A stretch of DNA of 46,859 nt from Clostridia bacterium (GTDB taxonomy: Bacteria > Bacillota > Clostridia > Oscillospirales > CAG-272). Of this stretch, positions 7,906-16,300 are shown piece after piece; within the stretch, counting starts at the first letter, position 1, and each line of letters starts with the position of its first letter. Where the stretch lies: the NCBI GenBank assembly GCA_017556745.1, contig JAFYMF010000003.1:1-46859 (forward strand), in the 5' to 3' direction. The translations under genes and the position numbers were made by a program. The notes beneath the pieces were generated by a model. The model was not told the origin of the DNA and did no database searches. It saw nothing but the letters and a program-made list of their open reading frames with translations.

Positions 7906-8283
7906 TTAATTATATATCAAATCGTTATTTACAATTTCTGTGGCTCTGCTGCGGATGTTGTTCATCCGAGCAACCCACTCCATTTGGTTGTTCGTTTTGA
8001 GTTGTTCGGTTACACCCTCACGTTCTGCCATCTGTTTTACGAGCCAAAAAAACATATCCTCTGCTTGCTTATCAATGTCAGCGAGATGTTCATTTAACTT
8101 ACCGCTTGTCAACAGATTGATGTAAAGGATTTTTCTATGTTGCTTTATGTATTTTAGGTGTCGCTGTCCCCACAACCCGATAGGCTTATCTTCTTGTTCG
8201 GGGAGGGCAAGATTCGGCAAATAATAATCGCCTTGCAAGGTGTAGCTGATACCCGTTTGTTCATTGTAAATCCGCTTTTGCAT
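7906..8283 (-). CDS. tnpV: Transposon-encoded protein TnpV
   Basis: 125 residues that match the TnpV family carried by Clostridia transposons and integrative elements. Conserved blocks are visible in order: LQGDYYLPNLALPE, KPIGLWGQRHLKYIKQHRK, NLLTSGKLNEHLADIDKQAE and NNQMEWVARMNNIRSRATEIV. Function in the family is not settled. AAGGAGG precedes the ATG. It is 2 bp downstream of a second small element-associated gene. With no complete transposase nearby, it is best read as a relic marking the mobile origin of the region to its left. Confidence 0.85.
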   Translation of the reverse strand: MQKRIYNEQTGISYTLQGDYYLPNLALPEQEDKPIGLWGQRHLKYIKQHRKILYINLLTSGKLNEHLADIDKQAEDMFFWLVKQMAEREGVTEQLKTNNQMEWVARMNNIRSRATEIVNNDLIYN

Positions 8284-8285
8284 AA

Positions 8286-8468
8286 TTAAACCTCCTTGTA
8301 AACCACTTTAAATTTCTTTTGTTTTGCGTTAATGATTTTAAATAACACTTCGTCAACTGCATCGGTAAATTTGCCGTCTGCGATAAGATTGTTTCGCTTT
8401 TCGTTGAGGCAATTGATAATCGTTCCTCTCTCGTAATCATCAAGAGCTGTGTAATACTTTTTTGACAT
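8286..8468 (-). CDS. Small mobile-element-associated protein
   Basis: 60 residues, charged and mostly helical (KKYYTALDDYERGTIINCLN near the start). Similar short proteins accompany TnpV genes in clostridial elements; no function is known to me. The ATG at 8468 has AAGGAG 8 nt upstream, overlapping the end of the upstream gene, so a GTG three codons earlier is less likely. Tight spacing on both sides shows cotranscription with TnpV and the 99-residue protein. Confidence 0.7.
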   Translation of the reverse strand: MSKKYYTALDDYERGTIINCLNEKRNNLIADGKFTDAVDEVLFKIINAKQKKFKVVYKEV

Positions 8469-8473
8469 ATCTT

Positions 8474-8773
8474 TCACTCCTTAAGTAAATTCTTAAACGG
8501 TGATTCGGTTGATACAAAAGTATCATATGTAAAGTTTGCGCCCAATCGAAATCCCATAATAAAGCTGTCGAGATTTGATTCTCCGTTGACGATGCTCCAA
8601 GCATTAGAAAAATCAAGAAACTTCTTTTTGTTTTCGCCAGTGAGTGCTTCTGTTAGGAATTCCTCATTCAGCATTAGGACTTCCATTTGCTTCTGAACTG
8701 TCTTGTTCTGCTTTGTGCTTCTTGCTTGGGGATCGATGTTACCGTAATAGAATTCTTCAATAAACTTTGACAT
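8474..8773 (-). CDS. Small protein of mobile elements (DUF6809-like)
   Basis: 99 residues from the ATG at 8773, which has GAGGAAAC upstream; the longer open frame to 8872 has no ribosome site. It starts MSKFIEEFYYGNIDPQ and has a conserved-looking SFIMGFRLGAN near the C-terminus, a pattern I associate with DUF6809 proteins of clostridial mobile elements. Function is unknown. It overlaps the next gene by a few bases, consistent with a three-gene transposon cargo. Confidence 0.65.
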   Translation of the reverse strand: MSKFIEEFYYGNIDPQARSTKQNKTVQKQMEVLMLNEEFLTEALTGENKKKFLDFSNAWSIVNGESNLDSFIMGFRLGANFTYDTFVSTESPFKNLLKE

Positions 8774-8911
8774 AATCTTGTTTCCTCGTTTCTGTAATTT
8801 TATTTTACGAAGAAACCTAGAAATACACAAATGTGCGAATGAAAAATATGTGTGTTTCTGCCGGATATTCAATACTTTTTAATCAAGTCCGTTATGAACA
8901 CCCGCACCAAG

Positions 8912-8949
8912 GAAAAAGCCACTTTGTCTACTGACAAAGTGGCTTTTTC
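8912..8949. terminator. Bidirectional terminator between pilus locus and element relic
   Basis: A perfect 17-bp stem (8912-8928 with 8933-8949) with a TACT loop, A-run on one side and TTTTTC on the other. It can end leftward pilus transcripts and rightward ones alike. Confidence 0.8.
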
Positions 8950-8950
8950 T

Positions 8951-9080
8951 ATGATATACATTCCTGTCGGAACGGGTGATATATCTTCGATATGATATCG
9001 CTCTACGAGCGATAATATATGCCTTCGGCATATTAAGGAACGGATATTATATCATACTTGCAGAGCAAGTATATTATACT
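8951..9080. repeat. Array of short hairpins, probable MITE-like relic
   Basis: Consecutive small palindromes: TTCC/GGAA, CGCTC/GAGCG (around 9000-9012), ATATGCC/GGCATAT (around 9018-9034) and ACTTGC/GCAAGT (around 9056-9070). They are enclosed by ATGATATA and TATATCAT (8951 to about 9055). Such strings of clover-like hairpins are common as dispersed repeats in Clostridia. No coding capacity. Confidence 0.55.
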
Positions 9081-9094
9081 GCTTTTTCCGTTAT

Positions 9095-9216
9095 ATAAAT
9101 TATGTTCACTAGATTCAACTGTCGTACAAGTTAGATTACTTCCATACCGTCCCTTTAAGGTGAAAACTACAGACTCATCAACATTGACGGTTACGTGGTC
9201 AATAATCGCTATTTTA
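9095..9216 (-). pseudogene. Probable C-terminal fragment of a site-specific recombinase
   Basis: On the minus strand a short frame downstream of the pilus operon reads IIDHVTVNVDESVVFTLKG and then degenerates. That pattern (a hydrophobic strand, VTV, acidic turn, then F-x-L/F-K-G/D-G) is how many large serine recombinases and transposon resolvases end. There is no start or catalytic domain. If correct it is the stump of the enzyme that brought in the neighbouring element. The match is short, so this is tentative. Confidence 0.35.
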
Positions 9217-9799
9217 AGACATCACAAGAAACAATTAAATACTCAAAATCATACACATTTTTAATAAACAGGGTAAGAGCAGATTCTTTTCGGTTTAGGG
9301 TGGTTTTGTCTGCGTGACTTTCATACTGCAGATTTGTTACTGCATAAGTATATCTATTACCTTCCACATCTGTAAATATAACGGTATCGCCAACGGAGAT
9401 TTCACGATAAAAATCGTATTGTCCCTTTTGAGAAGTTAAGCCGATCTGCAAAGTGCTATCATAAATACTGCCGTTAAACTGACAAGGATATTTTGTAACG
9501 TGTCCCCAATTAGCGCAAACAGGAAGCAATGACTCATACCGTGGCATTTCCAATATACCGACAAAGTCTGTTTCATCGATAGAGAGGACAGGCATCCTAT
9601 TATCTCTGCGTTCCTCCGGAACTGCACCTTGAGGGTTTGGAATTAGAGCACGGAGCGTCTCAACATAAGTTTCCGATCTTTGTATCGAAGAATTTATATT
9701 CCATTGCCAGCAAAACAAAGTCAAAACACCGATAATCAATAAAGAAATACCCGCTAAAACACTAATTTTAGAAATAACAGGTTTATTTATTATCTTCAT
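9209..9799 (-). CDS. Sortase-family protein lacking all catalytic residues
   Basis: 196 residues: an N-terminal membrane anchor (10-32), then a sortase-like barrel. VGILEMPRYESLLPV (80-94), the Cys-rich GHVTKYPCQFNGSIY and GDTVIFTDVEGNRYTYAV (138-154) fit a small clostridial sortase group. Where active members have a His motif (AGHN-like) this one reads GLTS (120-123). Where they have LFTC it reads LFIK (177-180). Where they have the Arg of VTVR it reads LIVSC. The frame is intact, so the protein is probably made. It is the last gene of the pilus operon and overlaps the minor pilin by 17 bp. A scaffold, decoy or pilus assembly role is possible; transpeptidase activity is unlikely. Confidence 0.75.
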   Translation of the reverse strand: MKIINKPVISKISVLAGISLLIIGVLTLFCWQWNINSSIQRSETYVETLRALIPNPQGAVPEERRDNRMPVLSIDETDFVGILEMPRYESLLPVCANWGHVTKYPCQFNGSIYDSTLQIGLTSQKGQYDFYREISVGDTVIFTDVEGNRYTYAVTNLQYESHADKTTLNRKESALTLFIKNVYDFEYLIVSCDVLK

Positions 9800-10751
9800 A
9801 TGAATTTCTCTTTCCCACGATACCTAAAATAAGCAACATACTTCCGGAAACGGTTATAAGTATCACATACAACATAATGCTATAAGTATCACCCGTTTGC
9901 GGAGCATCAGACGATCCTCCGGGATTTGGGGGAGTATATGTATTGGTCAATATAAAAGAATTATCTCGCTTTTCGACCGTCATAGTATATCCGGATGGAG
10001 TACTTCTTTCTATTACTGTCCAAATGGCACTGTCATCTTTTGTCGTCCAACTATATGACCAGTTATTATCTTTTGTAAGAACTATTTTTTGATGGCTTAT
10101 TCCATTTTTGAATATCTCAACCTCAATATTCTTTGGACGACTGTTTATTCCTTCGTCACCTTTCCAAAGCTTAAGAACCTTTAATTCTATATCTTTATCA
10201 CTTGGCGGGACTATCTCCGACTTAGAAGCAACCGCAACCTGATACTGCCAATTACCATCGGCACTGAGTCCCGGCAAAGCAACCAAGGCAGAATCAAAGA
10301 AACATGTTATCTCGCCATCCGTCACGGTCCCAACAACTGCAAGATATAAACCGGGTTTTAGTTTTTCAAAGCAAACCAACCCTTCAGAATCCGTTTTTGC
10401 GGTAGTGTAGGCTTTTATGTTGTCTGCAATAATATGTGTCTCAAGGGTGGAACGGATTACGTTCCATTCACCATTGGTTCTGATACCATTTAAAATAAGA
10501 GCTGACGATTCAAAATCAGAAGTCAATATGTACTGAAAATCGGATGTCACATCGGCTATCTTATACAGCTTTACAGATACATCCTCAAAGGCTGTTCCAT
10601 CACAAATATAAGAAAATTTCAGACTGCACTCCCGGCTCACGTTGATTGATTCAGATGCATCGGTTGTGGAGGCTGCCATTGCGTAACACGGCATCAGACA
10701 AAAGCAAAAACATGCTAAAAAAATGATTACTGCCATTCTTCTTTTAACCAT
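9783..10751 (-). CDS. Minor pilin with CnaB-like domain and PQTGD sorting signal
   Basis: 322 residues. Signal peptide at 1-27 (MVKRRMAVIIFLACF then a CYAMAA cleavage region). A first beta domain is followed at about 190-275 by a CnaB-like domain (KLWKGDEG, NIEVEIFKNG, WTVIERSTPSGYT), the last part carrying the E-box glutamate for an isopeptide bond. The sorting signal is DAPQTGD, then a hydrophobic stretch and KRNSYEDNK. Pro-Gln-Thr-Gly in place of LPxTG suggests a different attachment preference from the other pilins. AAAGGAGG lies 7 nt before the ATG, inside the end of the sortase gene, so expression is coupled to it. It is probably the base or anchoring subunit. Confidence 0.8.
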   Translation of the reverse strand: MVKRRMAVIIFLACFCFCLMPCYAMAASTTDASESINVSRECSLKFSYICDGTAFEDVSVKLYKIADVTSDFQYILTSDFESSALILNGIRTNGEWNVIRSTLETHIIADNIKAYTTAKTDSEGLVCFEKLKPGLYLAVVGTVTDGEITCFFDSALVALPGLSADGNWQYQVAVASKSEIVPPSDKDIELKVLKLWKGDEGINSRPKNIEVEIFKNGISHQKIVLTKDNNWSYSWTTKDDSAIWTVIERSTPSGYTMTVEKRDNSFILTNTYTPPNPGGSSDAPQTGDTYSIMLYVILITVSGSMLLILGIVGKRNSYEDNK

Positions 10752-11590
10752 TCATCTTCCTCCTTTGTGATGAGGGGTTTGCTTCCCTTATCACGATATT
10801 TTATCATCAAAACAATCAATAGAATCAGTAGAATCGGAGCCGCCACAACAGGGGTTGCCACAAGGGAATCTATTCTGTAAGCATTAGAGGTAACGTGCAA
10901 TATCGGCGCCGCATTTTCAATGCGTGCGCCACGCACTAACAGTCTGTGCGAATTGATGCCGTAAGGGGTACAAGTAAGCAAGGTACACAAATCTTCTCCC
11001 TCCACAATTTGAACATCGTTTGTGTCATTTGGAAGAACAATCTTAATTTGATCCACCTGATAGGTGATGGTTCGATTAAGAACAGTAATAGTAAATGTGT
11101 CTCCTACTTCCATTTTATCAAGCTCGGTAAATAGCTTAGCGTGTGGTAAGCCGCGATGCGCCGATAAAACACAATGTGTATTATCTCCGCCGACAGGTAA
11201 CGATGTACCCTCTAAATGGCCACAGGCTATGTTTAACACTTCAGCAGAAGTTCCGTGGTATAACGGAATTTCTACGCCAAGCTTGGGAATAGATATATAT
11301 CCCATTATACCGGTTCCGCTTACATTCAGAATATCGTTATATCCTTTAAGATTATAGTAATCGGTCAATGGGAATTTCAGTTCATTTAGTTGAGAGTTAT
11401 ATTTTTCCGCTTCTTCAAAGTATATGTCGTAATCTTTAGGTTTTAAAGACTCTAAAATATCTCTGTAATTTTCAACCGCTTTTGTTTGCGTTTTTGAATT
11501 CCAATACTGGCTAACAGACGGATAAAGCAACCCACAGATGCCTATGAACAGCATCACAACCAATAGAATTCCTATTTTGTTTTTCTTCAT
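10727..11590 (-). CDS. Class C (pilin-polymerising) sortase
   Basis: 287 residues with an N-terminal membrane helix (about 5-25), a sortase barrel and a C-terminal helix (about 244-264), the layout of pilus-building class C enzymes. The catalytic set is complete: His145 in SAHRGL, Cys207 in LLTCTPYG and Arg216 in NSHRLLVRG. No DPF/DPW lid motif is obvious in the N-terminal region. It links pilin monomers through LPETG-type signals. It follows the major pilin gene after 103 bp that contain competing hairpins, and its stop region overlaps the minor pilin start. Confidence 0.92.
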   Translation of the reverse strand: MKKNKIGILLVVMLFIGICGLLYPSVSQYWNSKTQTKAVENYRDILESLKPKDYDIYFEEAEKYNSQLNELKFPLTDYYNLKGYNDILNVSGTGIMGYISIPKLGVEIPLYHGTSAEVLNIACGHLEGTSLPVGGDNTHCVLSAHRGLPHAKLFTELDKMEVGDTFTITVLNRTITYQVDQIKIVLPNDTNDVQIVEGEDLCTLLTCTPYGINSHRLLVRGARIENAAPILHVTSNAYRIDSLVATPVVAAPILLILLIVLMIKYRDKGSKPLITKEEDEWLKEEWQ

Positions 11591-11594
11591 AAGT

Positions 11595-11655
11595 ATCTGT
11601 CCGCCGCCTTAACTTAGGAAGCGGCGGATGGCGAATAAAACCATCCGCCGCTGTT
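11595..11655 (-). promoter_or_regulatory. Competing GC-rich stems between major pilin and sortase
   Basis: A central GCGGCGG (11621-11627) can pair with CCGCCGC at 11601-11607, or, extended to GCGGCGGATGG, with the 11-nt CCATCCGCCGC at 11641-11651. The two pairings exclude each other. There is no U-run, so it is not a standard terminator. The 11601-11607 copy lies immediately before the sortase start, where the only ribosome-site-like bases occur. It could set how much sortase is made relative to pilin. Confidence 0.5.
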
Positions 11656-11693
11656 TCCGAAATATAATAAATCTAAAAATAAAACTTTAAATC

Positions 11694-13307
11694 TTAGTCC
11701 TCATAAACAGACATCTTCTTGCGGGTAACCATAAATACGCCTGCAAAAATTACGAGCATTGCGCCACCAAAGATAAGCCACATAGTACCCATAGCACCGG
11801 TTTCAGGAAGAACGGTACCGGTATTGTTAACGATATCCTTAGTGATAGCACCGGTATCAACAACACCTGTACCAATCAAGCCACCATCCAAAGAAATGAG
11901 GGAGGGGTTGCCATCGGTTTCGCTATGTACAGCAGAAATAGCGAAAACAATATCGGACATCTTGTTGTAACCTTCAGGAACAGTAGTTTCTTCAAGCTTG
12001 TAGTCGCCGTCATCAAGACCTTCCCAAACGAATTGTGTAACACCTGCGCCTGCAGCCTTTACAGCAATAACGGTGTATGTGTTGTCAACATTTTTCTTAG
12101 AAAGTGTGAAGCCTGCGCCTGCTAAAGCGTGACCATGAGTATCGGTCTTGTTGATAACGAGTTTATAAGTAAATACCTTTACAACGTCCTCTTCAGTTTT
12201 ACCTGTGCCTTCGCCGTAAGGATTATTGGAGTATTCAAGATAAACTTTGTTGGAGTTACCTAAAACGCCGATAACAACATCGTTACCCTGTAACTTTGCT
12301 TCATAGTAAACAACAAAAGCGGTGTCCTTGGTTACACCATCAATAGCAAATACATTGTCGCAGCTAACTTCAAATGTGCAACCGTCGGTAAGACCTGTAG
12401 TAGTTTTTACGAAATTGTCTGTTACGTCTTTTGCAGCATCGTTAAGATCGATATCAACATCTGCTTTGTACTTAGTGTCGTACATATAAACTTTAATGCT
12501 ATCGGCATTAAGAGTTAAACCCGCAGATAAAGTATCGTGGAATACAATCTTGTAAGCTGTATAGTATTGTGCGTTGCTGGCAAGAGTAGCGGTAAGCTTA
12601 AAGGGAATGGTGTCGCCCATGTCGTGGTCAGCGGAATCGTGCCAAGCATTGTCTAAGATGCTGGTATCCTCACTGTCATCAATATCCTTTACCTTCTTTT
12701 CAACGGTAGGAAGGCTGGTTTTTGAATTGATTGTAAGTTTTTCCTGACCCTTGGTATCAACCATAACAAGCGAATTTGCTGCATTACCGGTCAAATTGGT
12801 AACGTCAGCAAAAATCCAGTAACCCTGAGTAATTTCATCATTATTGCCGGTTAAGTTGGTTTTATCTGCTGCGATACCTGCAGTTTTAATAGCACGATAA
12901 AGTCTGTCTGCTACCTGACGCATTGTCTGGTAAACGTCGCCGTTATCGCTTGTCTGATTTGCTAAGTACTTAAGAATTTGGGCATCGGTGATAACTGTTG
13001 CTACACCCGGTTTTACATCCCAAAGGTAGTTTCCGCCGTTGTTAAAAACTTCTTGCTGTAAAATTGCGCGATAGTTGTCGTTTACTGTGTAGGCAAAGTT
13101 GTAGCAATCGTCGGTATGATCACCATCGTGAGTGGTATGATGTTCGCCGGCTTTTAAGCTTGTAGTAAGGCTTAAAAGCTTATAACCTACATATTCTCTG
13201 CCTGCTTCACCATTAATAGTAAGAGTTATGTTTTCTGCCGCAAATGCTGGGATGCTGATCGCTAAAACCATTACGAGTGCCAAAAACATAGTTGCTAATT
13301 TTTTCAT
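11694..13307 (-). CDS. Major pilin subunit, LPETG-anchored, isopeptide-bond forming
   Basis: 537 residues from the ATG at 13307; the longer TTG frame would contain the AAAGGA ribosome site. Signal peptide MKKLATMFLALVMVLAISIP ends near AFA. The middle part resembles the fimbrial isopeptide-forming D2 domain (SLPTVEKKVKDIDD, GDTIPFKLTATL, IVFHDTLSAGLTL). The C-terminal domain is SpaA/CnaB-like, with YKLVINKTDTHGHALAGAGF and the E-box YKLEETTVPEGYN. The sorting signal LPETG is followed by a hydrophobic helix and RKKMSVYED. A clear YPK pilin motif was not seen. It lies between the adhesin and the class C sortase, as a shaft subunit should. Confidence 0.9.
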   Translation of the reverse strand: MKKLATMFLALVMVLAISIPAFAAENITLTINGEAGREYVGYKLLSLTTSLKAGEHHTTHDGDHTDDCYNFAYTVNDNYRAILQQEVFNNGGNYLWDVKPGVATVITDAQILKYLANQTSDNGDVYQTMRQVADRLYRAIKTAGIAADKTNLTGNNDEITQGYWIFADVTNLTGNAANSLVMVDTKGQEKLTINSKTSLPTVEKKVKDIDDSEDTSILDNAWHDSADHDMGDTIPFKLTATLASNAQYYTAYKIVFHDTLSAGLTLNADSIKVYMYDTKYKADVDIDLNDAAKDVTDNFVKTTTGLTDGCTFEVSCDNVFAIDGVTKDTAFVVYYEAKLQGNDVVIGVLGNSNKVYLEYSNNPYGEGTGKTEEDVVKVFTYKLVINKTDTHGHALAGAGFTLSKKNVDNTYTVIAVKAAGAGVTQFVWEGLDDGDYKLEETTVPEGYNKMSDIVFAISAVHSETDGNPSLISLDGGLIGTGVVDTGAITKDIVNNTGTVLPETGAMGTMWLIFGGAMLVIFAGVFMVTRKKMSVYED

Positions 13308-13383
13308 AGTTGTTTTTCCTTTCAATTTTAATTTTTTTAATCTTTTGATTCATCTTCGGTGCTTTTAGCCGAGACAAGGGAAG

Positions 13384-16300
13384 CTATCCTTCGCCCCTCC
13401 TTCCTCGCTTGCGCCTTCGAATGAATCTATATACAAGCGGTGTGACGATAAACAGCACACTCACAAGTATCAAGGGATAAACACCGGGGCCGCCGGTTGC
13501 GGGCAGATCGTAATCCATTAATTGGTTTGTCGCATTTACCTTTCCAATCTGCTCAAAAGGTATTCGTGTAGCATCGATTCCCGCTAAAACCTCATTACAG
13601 GTCTCACACCAATCTCCCGCATCATCACAGAAGCAGAACCAGTACTTTGTATCATCTAATTGATATCCGAGCGGTGCTTTCAGTTCTTGCATATAGTAGA
13701 GTACGTGCTCGCGCAAGATGATACCTTCAATGATATTGGTCTGGAACAACAATTGTCCCTTATCATCTGTTACTTCAGTGGTGATTAAACCACCGTTTGC
13801 ATTGTATAGTCCGAATGTTGCACCGCCAAGCGGTTCACCTGTTAAGGCTGATGTTTTAAACATCTCAACCTTATAACTCTTTGCCGCAATATTGATATCG
13901 GCATGGACTTTTTCGACGGTGTTATCGGTAATATCTTCACCCCAAAGGGTGATAGTGGCTGAGTTGGTATATTTAATGCCACCCGTTACAACTTTTGGAA
14001 GCACCAGCGTTGCATCATAATCCAATGTGTACATCACCGGTTGCGGTCGTAGAATTGTGATATCCAACACGTGAACCTCTTTGCCGCTTTGATCCGTTTG
14101 ATTTCCGGTGCCATCGTAGGCGACCGTGTAATCCACACCGTGTTGCAAAGTGGCAACGTTTCCTGTGGCATCTTCCGCTGTAATAACAAGCGAACCACTG
14201 ATATACGCCAACGTATCGGTCATAACATCATGAATCTTTAACGGTGAGCCATCGGTTAGCACCAGTTTGGCTTCGTTTATGGTAACCTTATAATTTGCAG
14301 TGTAACCATCAAAGTCATGTGTTAATTCCTTTTTGAAAAGACCGGGGATTGGTACGATTGCTTCCGATCTGGATACCGAAGCGCCACCAACTGCACCATC
14401 CGGAATGTAGAACAACTCAGCGATGTTTTGAACCTGATAGCCATAACCACCATAATTTTCAATGATGGACAAATCCTTGGTCCTATAAACAAAGGTAAAG
14501 GTTACATTTTCCTGTATTGTCCAGCATTGGCAGAATCCATTGGTAGCATAGGTACCATTCTCTTTTTGGTACCAATATTCTCCGCAACCACCTTCCCAGT
14601 GGCAAGTATCTTTCGTACACTGACAGCGTGTTAAAAGATTAAACTCTCTGCCGTGGTTGACGCCATTTTCAGTTGATGACCATCCGTTGTCCCATGCAAA
14701 TAAATCGTTGGCCGTTGCATCCTGAACACGAGGAACTTCAAATGTTGCACCGTTATAAGTTACCATAACCGTTGCCAAGTGAGCATCATTTTCCACAAGT
14801 CCAACAGCTTGTCCACTGCTATCCAGTAGTTTCATGTTGTCCATGATGTACCAGTGATAGTCGGCGCGGTTTTCTTCCTGTCTGCCCGGCACGGTTGCTT
14901 TGAATTCCCAAAGGAAGCCACCACCGTCGGCATCCGATGTGAAATATCCGTTCTTTACGATTTCACCGTATGCCTCGCTGTGAGTGAAATTCACCCAGGA
15001 ATATCCGTATGCGCCATCAATGGTGGCATCATTCTCGTAGCCAAAGGTACCCGCCGTATTTTCGGGATTCGGAGTTGAAGAATAGTTGATGTAATAGTAC
15101 CAGCCCTCGTTCCCAAGTTCGATCTCACCGCACCACTCACAAGTAGCAGTTTTGGGCATTTTATATGTCCATTCGGTTTCCGTCCATATAAGGTGGGGGT
15201 CATCAGCAGTAACCACCCAGTTATGCCAGTTTCCGTCAGGACTTGCTGCGCCAAACGAAAGCCCGTTTGCAATATCTGATTCGGTAAATCGGTGTGTTTT
15301 ACTCCACTGACCGTCTATAATATGGTCTGTGAGTATACTGCCGGGAATTTGTGAATCCTTGTTACCAATAATTTCAATTCCCCAATAGATTTTGTTGGGG
15401 TCAGTACCATTACTTCCCGGTATTCCGCCTTGGTTACCCCACTTGTTCACATATGTAGGATTGGATTGAGGCGGTGGTTTTTCTACCGTAACTGTAATTT
15501 TACCATCAAAATCAATGGGGTCTTCCTGCTCAGGGAAATGGATTCCCAAAGTAGCACTGATGGTAATATCGGTACGGCTGTTCATATGCTCATTAAACAC
15601 GAGGGTTATGAGTCCTGTATCGGTTACCACCCAACTACCTACATTTGTACCGTCGGTTAGGATAAAGGTTCCTTCACCGCCATCAACCATCAAACCGTTA
15701 GGAACTTGATACTGATAAGTTCCGGGAAAAAATCCTTCCGGACTGTTAAATGAGATTGTCAGCTTATATCCGGCGATTGCCTGCACAATATAATTACCAT
15801 CAGCATCTTTAGGAAGCTCTTGGTTATTTTTATCGAGCAAAGTAAAGAAATAACTTCCTCCATTTGCCTCCAAATAAGGGAGTAAATCTATGATCGCTCG
15901 TGAAGATCTCAAAGAGAAACGTTGTATTTGCGATATAGTAGTGTCGCCTTCAAAAATAAATACGGCAGGTCCGTTTGTGATATCCAGTAGACTTTCTTTT
16001 GTCGGGAAGTCACCTACAAGACCAAACCCTGCAATTGAAGTATCGCTTAAAGATAATAAACTGCTTTTAACAGAATTTTCTATGTCGCCACAAATAACAA
16101 TCATTGTTGCGCTATATACTTCAGAAACAATTCCAACAGTGTTATCTTTAAAAAATATTAAATCACCACTTACGGGTGTATGCTGACCCACGGGGACGTA
16201 TTTCCCCAATCGTTTCCATTGCTCCGCCATTGATGTGGCACCTATATTTGTTGGAAACTTATCCGGAGGAGCTCCTGAATAATGCAAACAGAACGATACA

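Noticed and set aside
13305..13325. Longer N-termini of the pilins and several small genes (TTG or ATG upstream)
   Set aside because: In the major pilin, adhesin, Panacea and DUF4085-like genes the upstream frame contains the ribosome site itself, so the later start is right.
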